A stretch of 64,000 nt of DNA from RGIG2134 sp964461115 (GCA_964461115.1 CAYWSX010000008.1:32186-96185), one strand, 5' to 3'. Counted from the first letter of the stretch, positions 16,628 through 26,018 are shown. Made by a program: numbers and translations. The notes: generated by a model from the sequence alone, not told the origin.

Positions 16628-18482
16628 CATATTTACATCCCGGGTCTGCTTTATCAATTAATCCGTCAAAATCGTTATCTATTCCGTCAAAACAAGAACC
16701 CGGAGAACTCGGACCTTCTGCATGGGGAGTTTTCACCAGCCATTTGTTAGGCACAGAGTTGTACAAATATAAGAATTGGGCTTTGAAAATCTTTGCAGCA
16801 TCAGGATTATTTATGAGTAATAAATTTTCATCATTTATATCTGTTCCGCTATGAGTAAGATTCATCGAACCCGTAAAAATATACTTATCGTCAACAATCA
16901 ACGATTTTGTATGCATTTTTCCCGCTTTGTTTTCAACTTTTACAGCAATTCCTCCCGAACGCAGATTATCGTGGACAGAAAATTTTCCGTTTGCACTTGT
17001 TGCATCTATCAATAACTTCACATCCACACCTCGACGCTTAGCATTCAACAACGCACTTAGAATCTCATCATGTGTAACAACAAACGAAGAAATATAAATA
17101 TATTTTCGAGCATTGTTTATCATAGGTACTATTTGGGAAGATATAATGCTATCCTGCGGTGAAAAGTATACAGATACTACATTTCGCCCGTCAATTTTTA
17201 TGTTTTCCTTATTCGAAATTTTTTCTTTTAAAAAATGAAATTTTTCGTCATACATTTGCTCAAACTCCTGCAAATAAATATCTGCAAGTACTTTTGAATT
17301 TGCAAAAATTACAATATTGGCATTAAAATCCGCTAAATCAGTGCCGGAAATATTCGCTGAACCAACCCAGACAGATTTTTTATCAAAAATAAAGAATTTG
17401 TCATGCATAATCGCATTTGTATATTTTGAATTACTTCCACAGCCGCGCGGAATTTTATGATTATCAGTTTTGTAGTCCGGAATAAGGCTTTGAATAGTTT
17501 TTACATCTTCATAGATATTATTTCCTTTTCGGTCTTCGTCCGTTACCCAGCGTATTTTGACGCCGCGTTTTTGAGCAGAAAGAAGTGCCTGAACGATTTT
17601 TGGCTGTCCGGAAAAACCATAAACCGCAAAATCTATACTTTCCTTGGAATTATTAATTTGATTCAGAAGAATTCTACACGAAGGAACAGAACAACTGCTG
17701 TCCGGCTTCATGCGGCGGTTAAAATCCGTAAAATAAAAACTCATATTTCCGTGCGTAAAATCAAAATTTTTGAAAATAAATTTTTCATAAGGAAAATCCT
17801 CTTGTTTAAATTTATCATTGCCAAGAATACAATAAAAACAAGGTTTTGCATCTTTTGGCAATTTTTCTTTTCTGAAAGCCTCTGCCATTTTCATTTTCGA
17901 CGCATATTTGCAGTTTATGGCATGGTAAATATTTTTCTTATGATTGAGAATATAAATTCCCTGTTTTTTAGCCTCTTCAAGGTGTTTTTCTATATTTACA
18001 ATGCTAAGTTCTTTTTTATATTTTCTGACACGATGTGTAGGAGTCGCAAACCCTTCATTTAAAAGAATTTTAGCGATTTCTTCATGTGGTTTCCCATTAC
18101 GAGACAGGTATATTTTTGCTGATTTAAAGCCCCTATTTTTATGTAATTCTTCTTCTTTAAATTTTAACTGAACGGATTTTCCCGTAAATTCCTTTTCAGA
18201 AAACTCTTTTGCCATAACACCCAGAACAAGAATTTCATTTTTAGTGAGCCAGCTTGAGCGAATTTGATACTTGAGATTTCGGTCTGCTTTTGCATGAAAA
18301 CCGTTTACACCATATACCTTTATAAGTTCATCCTTATCAATCTTTCCGTTTTTATTCAAGTCGACATAAAACTCGTCACAATTTTGCACCTTTAAAATTT
18401 TATAAACAGGCATTTCCCCGCCTTTTACAAAGTTAAAAAGCACTAAAATCATTACCATAACAGCTAAAGTGACATATTTCAT
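16617..18482 (-). CDS. Secreted SNase-like/phospholipase D-like fusion with Ca-binding motifs
   Basis: 621 aa. Signal anchor/peptide at the N-terminus; EF-hand-like loop 'DLNKNGKIDKDE' (~42-53); a thermonuclease-like region (~55-165, 'VYGVNGFHAKADRNL...KIYLSRNGKPHEEIAKILLNEGFA'); a Cys pair region 'HAINCKYASK...PCFYC'; then two PLD catalytic HKD motifs, HDKFFIFD and HTKSLIVD, each followed by the expected 'GSANIS'/'GSMNLT'. The C-terminus 'GSCFDGIDNDFDGLIDKADPGC' is a Ca-binding DxDxDG type module. Expected to cleave phosphodiesters, probably nucleic acid, outside the cytoplasm (nutrient uptake or defence). Substrate is not certain. Confidence 0.8.
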   Translation of the reverse strand: MKYVTLAVMVMILVLFNFVKGGEMPVYKILKVQNCDEFYVDLNKNGKIDKDELIKVYGVNGFHAKADRNLKYQIRSSWLTKNEILVLGVMAKEFSEKEFTGKSVQLKFKEEELHKNRGFKSAKIYLSRNGKPHEEIAKILLNEGFATPTHRVRKYKKELSIVNIEKHLEEAKKQGIYILNHKKNIYHAINCKYASKMKMAEAFRKEKLPKDAKPCFYCILGNDKFKQEDFPYEKFIFKNFDFTHGNMSFYFTDFNRRMKPDSSCSVPSCRILLNQINNSKESIDFAVYGFSGQPKIVQALLSAQKRGVKIRWVTDEDRKGNNIYEDVKTIQSLIPDYKTDNHKIPRGCGSNSKYTNAIMHDKFFIFDKKSVWVGSANISGTDLADFNANIVIFANSKVLADIYLQEFEQMYDEKFHFLKEKISNKENIKIDGRNVVSVYFSPQDSIISSQIVPMINNARKYIYISSFVVTHDEILSALLNAKRRGVDVKLLIDATSANGKFSVHDNLRSGGIAVKVENKAGKMHTKSLIVDDKYIFTGSMNLTHSGTDINDENLLLINNPDAAKIFKAQFLYLYNSVPNKWLVKTPHAEGPSSPGSCFDGIDNDFDGLIDKADPGCKYAKR

Positions 18483-18510
18483 TACAAAATTATACTTTAG
18501 GGCACGTCGA

Positions 18511-18607
18511 ATGTCTATTATTCAAACCAAGTTTCAATTTTGAATTATCTTTATATAATTTTAATTTGATTTGAACGGATTATATTGTAAAATTCTATAA
18601 TAGACAT
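18511..18607. promoter_or_regulatory. glmS upstream region with an 11-bp inverted repeat and -10-like box
   Basis: ATGTCTATTAT (18511-18521) and its complement ATAATAGACAT (18597-18607) flank a very AT-rich stretch; TATAAT at 18596-18600 region is within the right arm. May be a regulator site for glmS; no glmS ribozyme core was found. Confidence 0.35.
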
Positions 18608-18639
18608 CAATTCGAAAGAATATTAATAAGGAAAAGAAT

Positions 18640-20484
18640 ATGTGCGGAATAGTAGGATATATAGGCGATAAAGAGGTCACCGAAGTACTTTTAAAAGGGC
18701 TTACCAATCTCGAATACAGAGGATACGATTCATCAGGGATTGCCCTCAATGACGAAGGTGATATAAAAATTTTCAAGGCGCAAGGCAAATTAGGCAATTT
18801 AAAAGAACTTTTAAAAATGCAAGCAGCAAAAATCTCTAATCCGGTATCCGGTATCGGGCATATCCGCTGGGCGACACACGGCTCACCAACCGAAGACAAC
18901 GCTCACCCTCACACGTGCAACTGCGGCAAATTAGTTCTGGTACACAACGGGATTATTGAAAATTTCAAAGAATTGAAAGAAGATTTAATCAAAAAAGGCT
19001 GCGTTTTCAAATCTCAAACAGATACCGAAACCGTTGCACACTTGATTGCACACGAATATGAACAAACTAAAGACCTTGAAAAAGCGGTTACAAATTCTGT
19101 TAAAAAATTGGTAGGTGCTTATGCCATCTGCGTTTTATACAAAGACGAGCCTGACAAAATTGTGGTAGCAAGAAAAAACGCGCCTCTTTTAATCGGTGTC
19201 GGCGAAAATGAAAACTTTATAGCATCAGATATTCCTGCGGTCATCGAATACACTCAAAAAGTTGTGTACATGGACGACTCTGAAGTCGGCGTCATCAAAA
19301 AAGACAGTTTCAAGGTTTATGACCTTGAAGGCAACGAACTCAACAAAAAAATTGATGTTCTTCCGTTTGAGCCTATGGCTCTATCCAAAATGGGTTATAA
19401 ACACTTCATGCTAAAGGAAATTCACGAACAGCCTGACGTTATTCGCAACGTGCTAAACGGCAAACTTTATGATATTGACGAAAAAATTATTTTAAACGAA
19501 GTAAAAATCGATAAAGAAACCCTAAAAAAATTAAAACGCATTGAAATTATTGCCTGCGGTACTTCTTTGCATGCGGCAATGGTCGGAAAGTTTCTTATTG
19601 AAGATTTCTGCGGCATTGCAGTAGATGTTGAAGCCTCGAGCGAATATATTTACCGAAAAACCGTTACAGATGAGCACACGCTTGTTATAGGGGTGTCTCA
19701 ATCGGGCGAAACCGCGGATACTATCACAGCAATCAAACAGGCTAAAACCAAAGGTGCACACGCTTTGATTATTACAAATCGTCCGGATTCCGCGATGGCG
19801 CGTATGGCAGACAGCTTAGTGCCTATTAACGCCGGTATTGAGGTTTCCGTTGCCGCGACAAAATCTTTTACCGCACAATTGATGTCATTCTACATGTTGG
19901 CAATGTATCTTGCAGAAACAAAAGAAAGTGTTGCTAAGAATGTCTTGAAAGAGCTTAAGCACGATATTATCCAACTTCCGACTCTTATTGACAATATTTT
20001 GATGAATAAAGAGCCTATTCAAAAATGTGCAAAACAATTTGCCAATACCAAAGATTTCATCTACATTGCCCGCGGTATAAACAACGCTACAGCGCTTGAA
20101 GGGGCGTTAAAGCTAAAGGAAATAAGCTATATTAACGCTACAGGATATGCAGCAGGTGAATTAAAACACGGTCCTATAGCAATGCTTGACGAGAGCATGC
20201 CGGTTCTTTCAATTTTGATGGAAGGCACCGTATATGAAAAAATTCTTTCTAACTCGGAAGAGGCAAAAGCAAGAAATGCCAGATTGATAGCTCTTACAAA
20301 TTCAGAAGACCCTGAATTGGACAATCTTTTTGAGGTTGTACTACGAGTTCCTCATGTAAATGAGATTTTGTCGCCTGTTGTTGCGAGTGTGCCGTTGCAG
20401 CTTCTTGCATATTACATTGCAGAATTCCTCGGCAAAGACGTTGACCAGCCAAGAAACCTTGCAAAATCAGTAACCGTTGAATAA
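18640..20484 (+). CDS. glmS: Glutamine-fructose-6-phosphate aminotransferase (isomerizing)
   Basis: 614 aa. Makes glucosamine-6-phosphate from fructose-6-phosphate and glutamine, first step to UDP-GlcNAc for peptidoglycan and LPS. Ntn amidotransferase with catalytic Cys2 (MCGIVGYIGD) and 'RWATHGSP'; two SIS domains ('ACGTSLHAAMVGKFLIEDF', 'SQSGETADT', 'GRGINNATALEGALKLKE..YINATGYAAGELKHGPIAMLD'); C-terminal DQPRNLAKSVTVE. AAGGAAAAG precedes the start. No ribozyme is seen upstream. Its stop overlaps the start of a 54-aa ORF. Confidence 0.97.
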   Translation: MCGIVGYIGDKEVTEVLLKGLTNLEYRGYDSSGIALNDEGDIKIFKAQGKLGNLKELLKMQAAKISNPVSGIGHIRWATHGSPTEDNAHPHTCNCGKLVLVHNGIIENFKELKEDLIKKGCVFKSQTDTETVAHLIAHEYEQTKDLEKAVTNSVKKLVGAYAICVLYKDEPDKIVVARKNAPLLIGVGENENFIASDIPAVIEYTQKVVYMDDSEVGVIKKDSFKVYDLEGNELNKKIDVLPFEPMALSKMGYKHFMLKEIHEQPDVIRNVLNGKLYDIDEKIILNEVKIDKETLKKLKRIEIIACGTSLHAAMVGKFLIEDFCGIAVDVEASSEYIYRKTVTDEHTLVIGVSQSGETADTITAIKQAKTKGAHALIITNRPDSAMARMADSLVPINAGIEVSVAATKSFTAQLMSFYMLAMYLAETKESVAKNVLKELKHDIIQLPTLIDNILMNKEPIQKCAKQFANTKDFIYIARGINNATALEGALKLKEISYINATGYAAGELKHGPIAMLDESMPVLSILMEGTVYEKILSNSEEAKARNARLIALTNSEDPELDNLFEVVLRVPHVNEILSPVVASVPLQLLAYYIAEFLGKDVDQPRNLAKSVTVE

Positions 20485-20648
20485 TGAGAATATCAAGCTC
20501 TGAAATTAAAATACCCAAAATCGACAATCCGAACAGCAGATATATCGAAGAAAATCTGCAAAAAATGGGACTAAAAGTGATACGCTGGGCGATTGTGGGA
20601 ATGGATGAAAAAGATTTAACGGTAAGTGTTTCATATTCCGAATACTAA
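20484..20648 (+). CDS. Small protein coupled to glmS (54 aa)
   Basis: Starts at the ATG of TAATG, so its first base is the last base of the glmS stop: strong sign of translational coupling. Sequence begins MRISSSEIKIPKIDNPNSRY and ends VSVSYSEY; compact alpha/beta composition with two Met and one Trp, no membrane segment. No family recognised. It overlaps the convergent tsaC stop by 4 nt. Could be a modulator of GlmS; this rests only on position. Confidence 0.6.
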   Translation: MRISSSEIKIPKIDNPNSRYIEENLQKMGLKVIRWAIVGMDEKDLTVSVSYSEY

Positions 20649-21214
20649 TCTAAAATTACAGCACCTTGGCGTAAAACTTTTATATTTTCATCCAGAATTA
20701 ATACAACCGTTGATTCTAAGCCTTTGGCTGAATCTGATTCATCCGGCAAGACATAATCGACGTAGTCACCAATAAATTCGACGGCTTCTTTGTAATTTTT
20801 TGCTGATGATTGGCCGGATAGGTTGGCACTTGTAGTTGCTAAAACATGTCCGTCAATATTTTCGCAAATAGTTTTGAACACTGAATTGTCAGGAACTCTG
20901 ATTCCTACTGTCGGCATGCCTGAAGTCATGTGGTCATCTGCTTTTGAGGACTTTTTACAAATAAGTGTAATGGCACCGGGAAAGTGCTTTTCAGCGAGAT
21001 TCTTTGCAGTTGTTGACATGTTTTCTACATAAGGCAAAAGATTCTCAAGCGAATTGGACATCAAAATAAGCGGCTTGGAGCGGTCACGTCCTTTGAGTTC
21101 ATATATTTTTTCCACTGCTTTTTCTGACGAAGGAAGACAACCGACACCCCAAACTGTATCTGTCACGAAAGCAATTACCCCGTCATTTTTTAAAATTTCA
21201 TTTATATTTTTCAT
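20645..21214 (-). CDS. tsaC: L-threonylcarbamoyladenylate synthase (Sua5/YciO/YrdC family)
   Basis: 189 aa. Makes threonylcarbamoyl-AMP from Thr, bicarbonate and ATP for t6A37 modification of tRNA. Contains 'GVIAFVTDTVWGVGC', the KGRDRSKPL nucleotide-binding motif, 'HFPGAITLICKK', 'VGIRVPDN' and 'TTSANLSGQ'. Short TsaC-type without the Sua5 C-terminal domain. Starts 3 nt after murJ ends, so the last gene of a spoIID-like/murJ/tsaC operon. Confidence 0.93.
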   Translation of the reverse strand: MKNINEILKNDGVIAFVTDTVWGVGCLPSSEKAVEKIYELKGRDRSKPLILMSNSLENLLPYVENMSTTAKNLAEKHFPGAITLICKKSSKADDHMTSGMPTVGIRVPDNSVFKTICENIDGHVLATTSANLSGQSSAKNYKEAVEFIGDYVDYVLPDESDSAKGLESTVVLILDENIKVLRQGAVILD

Positions 21215-21217
21215 TTT

Positions 21218-22825
21218 TTACCTTAATCTTGATTTTATTTTAACAAAAATTCTCAACATCATTTCTCGGCCGTAGGGCACCTTGAAAACCCAGACAAAAG
21301 CAGCATAGACAGCACAAATAGCAAACAGCATTACAAAAATATTTACAAACAGAGGCAGGTTAAGCACTGCAAAACCTCTGTATAGGAATAAGCATACAAC
21401 ATAAGTTAAAGCTGCGACAAAAGCCATTTTTGCAAGGTCTTTAAAATAATTTCTGTAACCTAAACTCATTTTCTTACGCAGGAAATAACCTAAAACAGCA
21501 GCGTTCCATAGCGTTACAAGTGACGTTGAAAGAGTAATACCACCGATACCCATTTTCGGCACCATTATCCAGTTTAGAAGAAACTTTAAAATAATTGAAC
21601 CGAAAGCAACATAAAACGGCGTTTTAGAGTCATTAAACGCATAATAAACCCGTGTGATAGAATCTCTGAACACATAAGGAAGCAAGGAAACCGACAAGAA
21701 CAGCAATGCTTGCGAAACCATAAAAGTTGCATCCGAGCCGAACGCACCACGCTGAAATATCATCTGCACAGCGTCATATCCAAGCAATATGATTCCGATT
21801 AAAATCGGGAAACTTGCCAAATTTAATAAACCTACACCCTTATTGAAGTAGTAACGAATATCATCGTATTTTTTATCGGCAACAAGCTTAGAAAACAGCG
21901 GAAATAACGGAACCAAAAAAGCCGTAACCAAAATTCCGACCGGAAACTGGAAAATCCTGTTCGCATAACCGATTGCAGACCACGCGCCTTCTTTTAGAGA
22001 GGAGGCAAAGAACATATCAACGTATATATGAATTTGTCCGACCGTAGAACTCAAAATCGCCGGGAATAGAAGCTCCAATATACTTTTAAACTGCGGATTA
22101 TTAAAAAAGTCAAAATTTGGCTTAAATCTGAATCCGAGTTCTTTTATTTTCGGGAATTGGAATAAAAATTGGCATATGGCACCGACTGTCGTAGCAAGTG
22201 CAAGAACCGCTCCTGTATTATCATTACGGGCAAGTGAAATTATGATTATTATCGCCATACTCATCAAAATCGGCGAAATATTCGGTATCATAAATTTTTT
22301 GTAAGAAACCAGAATACCATAATAAATTCCCACGATACCGCCGATTACAAAAACCGGAGACATAATTTTTAAATGCTGTGACGCAAGATGAACAAGCTCT
22401 GGCGAACCGTTCGAGATAATAATTTTCATTATTACGTCCGAGAAAGTAAAAATCAAAACTCCAAGAGTTACAAAAACAATCAAAGTTGCTGTTAAAAAAG
22501 TATTAAAAAGCTTATTAAGGTTTTCGTCGGCTTTTTGATTGGTGTCAGGAATGAGTTTCGAAAAAACACTCACAACCGCGCTGTGAAAAGGCCCGCCAAC
22601 TCCACCAAGCAAAACAATTGCAAGTGAAGGGATTTGATACGCATAAAAATAAGAGTCGGAAACAAGCCCTGCCCCGTAAAAATTAGCAGTAACCAAGTCT
22701 CTTAAAAAACCTATTATTTTGCTTATAATAATGACCACAGCAATCAGCCATGCGGATTTTAAAAGACTGTCACCTTTTATCTGTTGACAATTTTCCTCTG
22801 TTTCACTCGACATTTTCTGTTCCAT
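21218..22825 (-). CDS. murJ: Lipid II flippase MurJ
   Basis: 535 aa with about 14 membrane helices; MOP superfamily (MVF). Flips lipid II across the inner membrane for peptidoglycan synthesis. Typical signatures: 'SAWLIAVVIIISKIIGFLRDLVTANFYGAG', 'YAYQIPSLAIVLLGGVGGPFHSAVVSVFSK', 'FPVGILVTAFLVPLFPLFSKL', 'GVGLLNLASFPILIGIILLG'. The first 23 nt overlap the end of the upstream SpoIID-like gene; an alternative start MSSETEEN at 22813 would shorten the overlap. Confidence 0.93.
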   Translation of the reverse strand: MEQKMSSETEENCQQIKGDSLLKSAWLIAVVIIISKIIGFLRDLVTANFYGAGLVSDSYFYAYQIPSLAIVLLGGVGGPFHSAVVSVFSKLIPDTNQKADENLNKLFNTFLTATLIVFVTLGVLIFTFSDVIMKIIISNGSPELVHLASQHLKIMSPVFVIGGIVGIYYGILVSYKKFMIPNISPILMSMAIIIIISLARNDNTGAVLALATTVGAICQFLFQFPKIKELGFRFKPNFDFFNNPQFKSILELLFPAILSSTVGQIHIYVDMFFASSLKEGAWSAIGYANRIFQFPVGILVTAFLVPLFPLFSKLVADKKYDDIRYYFNKGVGLLNLASFPILIGIILLGYDAVQMIFQRGAFGSDATFMVSQALLFLSVSLLPYVFRDSITRVYYAFNDSKTPFYVAFGSIILKFLLNWIMVPKMGIGGITLSTSLVTLWNAAVLGYFLRKKMSLGYRNYFKDLAKMAFVAALTYVVCLFLYRGFAVLNLPLFVNIFVMLFAICAVYAAFVWVFKVPYGREMMLRIFVKIKSRLR

Positions 22826-24476
22826 ACAATTCGATAAACACCTTTATTGCCTTACCTCTATTATCATCTAAAGGATAGAAAAAATACACTTTATTATCGC
22901 CGTTACTTAAGTATTGTGAAATATCTACACGATATTTACCCGAAAGTCTAGGCTGTGCTTTAAATTTAAACTCTTTGCCGTTTATGACAACTTTGAGTTC
23001 AAGATTGCTCCATTTGTTTTCAACAACAAGCGTTCCTTGTCTTTTTGAGGCATAAAAATCAAACAGGGCAGAATTCTTGAAAGGGTCATTTGACAACTCG
23101 ACAGGAATCGTCGCCAGCGTTGTGCCTTGGTAATAATGCTTTAAAATTTGGTCGAAAGAAGCACCGTTTTTAGACATAGCGCCTGCACCAAATTGGCTCA
23201 TACCTACACCATGTCCGAAACCGCCACCGTACACTGTTATTAAGGATAAATTTCCATCCTCGTCTTGCACTTGTTCAAATGCCATATTCGCACTTGGCAT
23301 TGCTTTTCCATCTTTTTTAAACAATCTGCGAATAGTAAGTTCTTTTTCTACAACAAAAGTATTTTTATCCGTAATTATCTCCATAGAGACAATTTTGCCT
23401 GACTTTCCGCGTTTTGTAATTTTTATTTCTTTTAAATTTCCAAAATCTTCCGGATTCTTAAGTTCCGGTTTTGAATAACCTGATTTATAAGCAGACGGAA
23501 GATTTTCTTTCAAAACTTTTTCTAATTCGTCCTTGGTCCATTCACGCTTCCAGCGAAAATAAGGAGATTCGTTATCAAATGTCAGCGGAGTTGATTTGTA
23601 AAACTCCAGTGCGTCTTTATCTTTGTCAAGAGGCTTGATTTTTGCATTATCGGGAACCGCACTCAAGTATGGGTGAAATTCTGGTTTTCTAGGGAGAAAA
23701 GCGCTTTCGTATTCTTCCGTATATCCACCCGCCGTTGAACTGTACAGCGCCAAAATTATTTCGTCTTTGTACTGCGCCACAAGCCCCCGTGTTTCACCAA
23801 CCGCGCGGGTTGCAAGAGGTGATTCCGTGTTTGCGCCAAAATAAACCTGACAAGCAACACTGTCACAAACATCAAACTCGTGGTATTTTATTTCGCGGGG
23901 ACGAATTGTATAGTTTCTTGCGGCAACCGCTTGTGCTTTAAGAGCTTCAAGACCAAATCTCACAGGCATTTCATTAGGAACAACACCGCGAAGATATGTT
24001 TCTAAATTCAACACGTTGTTTGTTAAAAACATGTTTTCTTTGCACTTTGGTTTTACCAGCTCAAAACTTCCTCTGTACAAAGCCGGTTTTCCTGCGCGTT
24101 TTAAATTATAAACCCCGACTAAACCCGAATTTGTAGTGCTCAACGTCATCGGAGGCTGAATTTCTTTTTCAACAAGCTTGTTGTCTATGTAAATATCAAA
24201 AAGATTGTTTTTCATCACAACCCGAACAGGAATATCTGCCTCAATTTCTTTAATGGTTTTACCCGAATTTTTTTCTTTGATTATTAACTTATCTGTTGCA
24301 TAGAAAGTATTTTCAGCATAATAATAACGCTGAAAACTATTATCGCTTATACCGACACTGATAATTCTGTTCGTTGTAATTGGCGCGCCCAAAACGGTAG
24401 CCTCATCCGCCGCAAAAGCAGAAGGTACAACCCCTAAAAACAAACTCAGCAATATTAAAAAAAGTTTTTTCTTCAT
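22803..24476 (-). CDS. SpoIID/LytB-domain cell-wall protein
   Basis: 557 aa, signal peptide MKKKLFLILLSLFLGVVPSAFA. SpoIID domain from ~165: 'LETYLRGVVPNEMPVRFGLEALKAQAVAARNYTI', 'GETRGLVAQYKDEIILALYSSTAGGYTEEYESAF', and 'YGGGFGHGVGMSQFGAGAMSKNG'. SpoIID proteins are peptidoglycan lytic transglycosylases acting on denuded glycan strands; in non-sporulators they trim the wall during growth or division. C-terminal ~90 residues resemble a beta-rich carbohydrate-binding-like region. Operon with murJ. Confidence 0.88.
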   Translation of the reverse strand: MKKKLFLILLSLFLGVVPSAFAADEATVLGAPITTNRIISVGISDNSFQRYYYAENTFYATDKLIIKEKNSGKTIKEIEADIPVRVVMKNNLFDIYIDNKLVEKEIQPPMTLSTTNSGLVGVYNLKRAGKPALYRGSFELVKPKCKENMFLTNNVLNLETYLRGVVPNEMPVRFGLEALKAQAVAARNYTIRPREIKYHEFDVCDSVACQVYFGANTESPLATRAVGETRGLVAQYKDEIILALYSSTAGGYTEEYESAFLPRKPEFHPYLSAVPDNAKIKPLDKDKDALEFYKSTPLTFDNESPYFRWKREWTKDELEKVLKENLPSAYKSGYSKPELKNPEDFGNLKEIKITKRGKSGKIVSMEIITDKNTFVVEKELTIRRLFKKDGKAMPSANMAFEQVQDEDGNLSLITVYGGGFGHGVGMSQFGAGAMSKNGASFDQILKHYYQGTTLATIPVELSNDPFKNSALFDFYASKRQGTLVVENKWSNLELKVVINGKEFKFKAQPRLSGKYRVDISQYLSNGDNKVYFFYPLDDNRGKAIKVFIELYGTENVE

Positions 24477-24509
24477 AACTTGTTTATCTTAAAACAAACA
24501 AGCAAATTA

Positions 24510-24848
24510 TTATACAATTTTGAATCGTCGGTTTTTCAACTCAAATTTGTCTTCGATACAGCTTTCCTCACAAGGATAAATGCTAAAATAATCGTCGTAA
24601 TTAAGTAAATTCAGCACGGCGAAAATGTCCGCATCCAGATTACACAAAGAAAGTTTATTTTGCTCGGAAATTTCTTTTAATAGTGTAAGTGTATTGTTCT
24701 TAACAGAGGAAACTTTTTCCATATTCATTATGACGCGATTTTTTTCAGTAGCACTTACTATATGCTTAACCATTGCCACATCTTCCGGCTCAAGTTCATG
24801 CCCGCAGTCACATATTAATTTTTCTTGTGTATCCCTAATGCGTATCAT
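24510..24848 (-). CDS. STAS-like domain protein
   Basis: 112 aa. Pattern matches a STAS (anti-sigma-antagonist) fold: 'NRVIMNMEKVSSVKNNTLTLLKEISEQNKLSLCNLDADIFAVLNLLNYDDYFSIYP'. The phosphorylated Ser of SpoIIAA (after Asp: DSSGL) is replaced by SSVKN, so if it is regulated it may not follow the usual kinase switch. Contains two CxC/xCE clusters (ICDCGHE, CEESC) of unknown meaning. 32 nt upstream of the SpoIID-like gene in the same direction. Confidence 0.6.
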   Translation of the reverse strand: MIRIRDTQEKLICDCGHELEPEDVAMVKHIVSATEKNRVIMNMEKVSSVKNNTLTLLKEISEQNKLSLCNLDADIFAVLNLLNYDDYFSIYPCEESCIEDKFELKNRRFKIV

Positions 24849-24920
24849 AATCCCGTTTTAGTCCAAATATTTCTTTATTACATTATCATTTTAACAGTGT
24901 TTTTTCATTAATGGAATTGT

Positions 24921-24940
24921 AAGAAAGTTTAAACTTTCTT
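24921..24940. repeat. Perfect 20-bp palindrome downstream of the 24956 gene
   Basis: AAGAAAGTTTAAACTTTCTT, 16 nt after the minus-strand stop at 24956. No long U-run follows, so it is a poor terminator and could equally be an operator for the STAS gene (start 24848), 73 nt downstream on the minus strand. Confidence 0.5.
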
Positions 24941-24955
24941 CAACTAAAGTTTAAT

Positions 24956-25309
24956 TTAAGGAACATAAATTTCGATATTTTCAACCCTGTAGCGGGGAAT
25001 AACCACTTTAGTGTCTTCACATAAAATTTTTACAAATGAACTGTCTGCAAAAATAATTTTTCCGCTGTATCTTAATTTTTGGCGCGAAATAGTATGTTTA
25101 CGTGCAATTACAGTATCTTTAAAAACAGGACTAGGCGTTTTCCTGACAATTGAGACAATTGTTCCGTTTGTTTTTATGTTTATCAGACCATCCATCACTC
25201 CGTCAATTTTACCGTTTATAACCTCCGTGTTTCCGTTATAAACCGTATCTGCAAAGGTTGGAACAGCACCAAACAACACTAAAATTAATATTAAAATTAT
25301 TTTTTTCAT
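24956..25309 (-). CDS. Small secreted protein of unknown function
   Basis: 117 aa, signal peptide MKKIILILILVLFGAVPTFA. Mature part begins DTVYNGNTEVINGKIDGVMDGLINIKTN, beta-rich, single Cys. Resembles small periplasmic beta proteins that bind RNA-like Sm folds in outline ('GKIIFADSSFVKILCEDTKVVIPRYRVENIEIY') but not assigned. Good ribosome site (GAGGAAG). Confidence 0.6.
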   Translation of the reverse strand: MKKIILILILVLFGAVPTFADTVYNGNTEVINGKIDGVMDGLINIKTNGTIVSIVRKTPSPVFKDTVIARKHTISRQKLRYSGKIIFADSSFVKILCEDTKVVIPRYRVENIEIYVP

Positions 25310-25442
25310 TCTTCCTCTTTTCTAACAAAAGAATAGCAAATTTTTTCAAATAAAGCCAGAGTGCACTAAAAATTATACAAACGTCGAATGTTTTGCATGT
25401 TTATTTTATGGACTATAAGAATGCAGGAAAAAGGAGAAAAAA

Positions 25443-26018
25443 ATGGCAGATTATTTACAAGGAAGTGAAACTGAAAAAAATCTTATGATTGCGTTCTCAG
25501 GCGAATCGCAAGCCCGCAACCGTTATACATATTATGCAAAAATTGCGAAAAAAGAAGGCTATGACCAAATTGCAGACATTTTTTTAGAAACCGCATGCAA
25601 CGAAATGGCTCACGCTAAGGTCTTTTTTGAATATCTTGAAGGTGAACCCGTAACTGTAACCGCAAAATATATTACAGGTCTTGGAGATACAAAACAAAAT
25701 TTAAGATATGCAATTATGGGTGAACATGAGGAAAATTCTCATCTTTATCCGTATTTTGCAGAAGTTGCAGACAGTGAAGGATTCCCGGACATAGCAAACT
25801 CATTCCGCCAAATTACAAAAGTTGAAAAATGCCATGAAGAGAGATATGCTAAGCTGTTGAGCAATATTGAACAAGACATTGTGTTCAAACGGGACTCTGA
25901 AGTGGAATGGATTTGTACAAATTGCGGCTTTAGAATTACCAGCAAAGAAGCTCCAAAAAAATGCCCTTCGTGCAAACATCCACAGGAATATTTCGAAATG
26001 TGGTGCCAAAACTATTAA
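25443..26018 (+). CDS. rbr: Rubrerythrin
   Basis: 191 aa. Di-iron peroxidase of anaerobes that reduces hydrogen peroxide. N-terminal ferritin-like four-helix domain with Glu ligands ('FSGESQARNRYTYYAK', 'ETACNEMAHAKVFFEYLEG', 'GEHEENSHLYPYFAE', 'KVEKCHEERY'), and C-terminal rubredoxin domain with 'CTNCGF' and 'CPSCKHP'. AAAAGGAGAAAAAA upstream. Ends in a strong terminator. Belongs with desulfoferrodoxin and ferritin (58.7-59.6 kb) to the oxygen-stress set. Confidence 0.95.
   Translation: MADYLQGSETEKNLMIAFSGESQARNRYTYYAKIAKKEGYDQIADIFLETACNEMAHAKVFFEYLEGEPVTVTAKYITGLGDTKQNLRYAIMGEHEENSHLYPYFAEVADSEGFPDIANSFRQITKVEKCHEERYAKLLSNIEQDIVFKRDSEVEWICTNCGFRITSKEAPKKCPSCKHPQEYFEMWCQNY

Noticed and set aside
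18483..18639. glmS ribozyme
   Set aside because: The 157-nt upstream region lacks the conserved ribozyme core and is too AT-rich.
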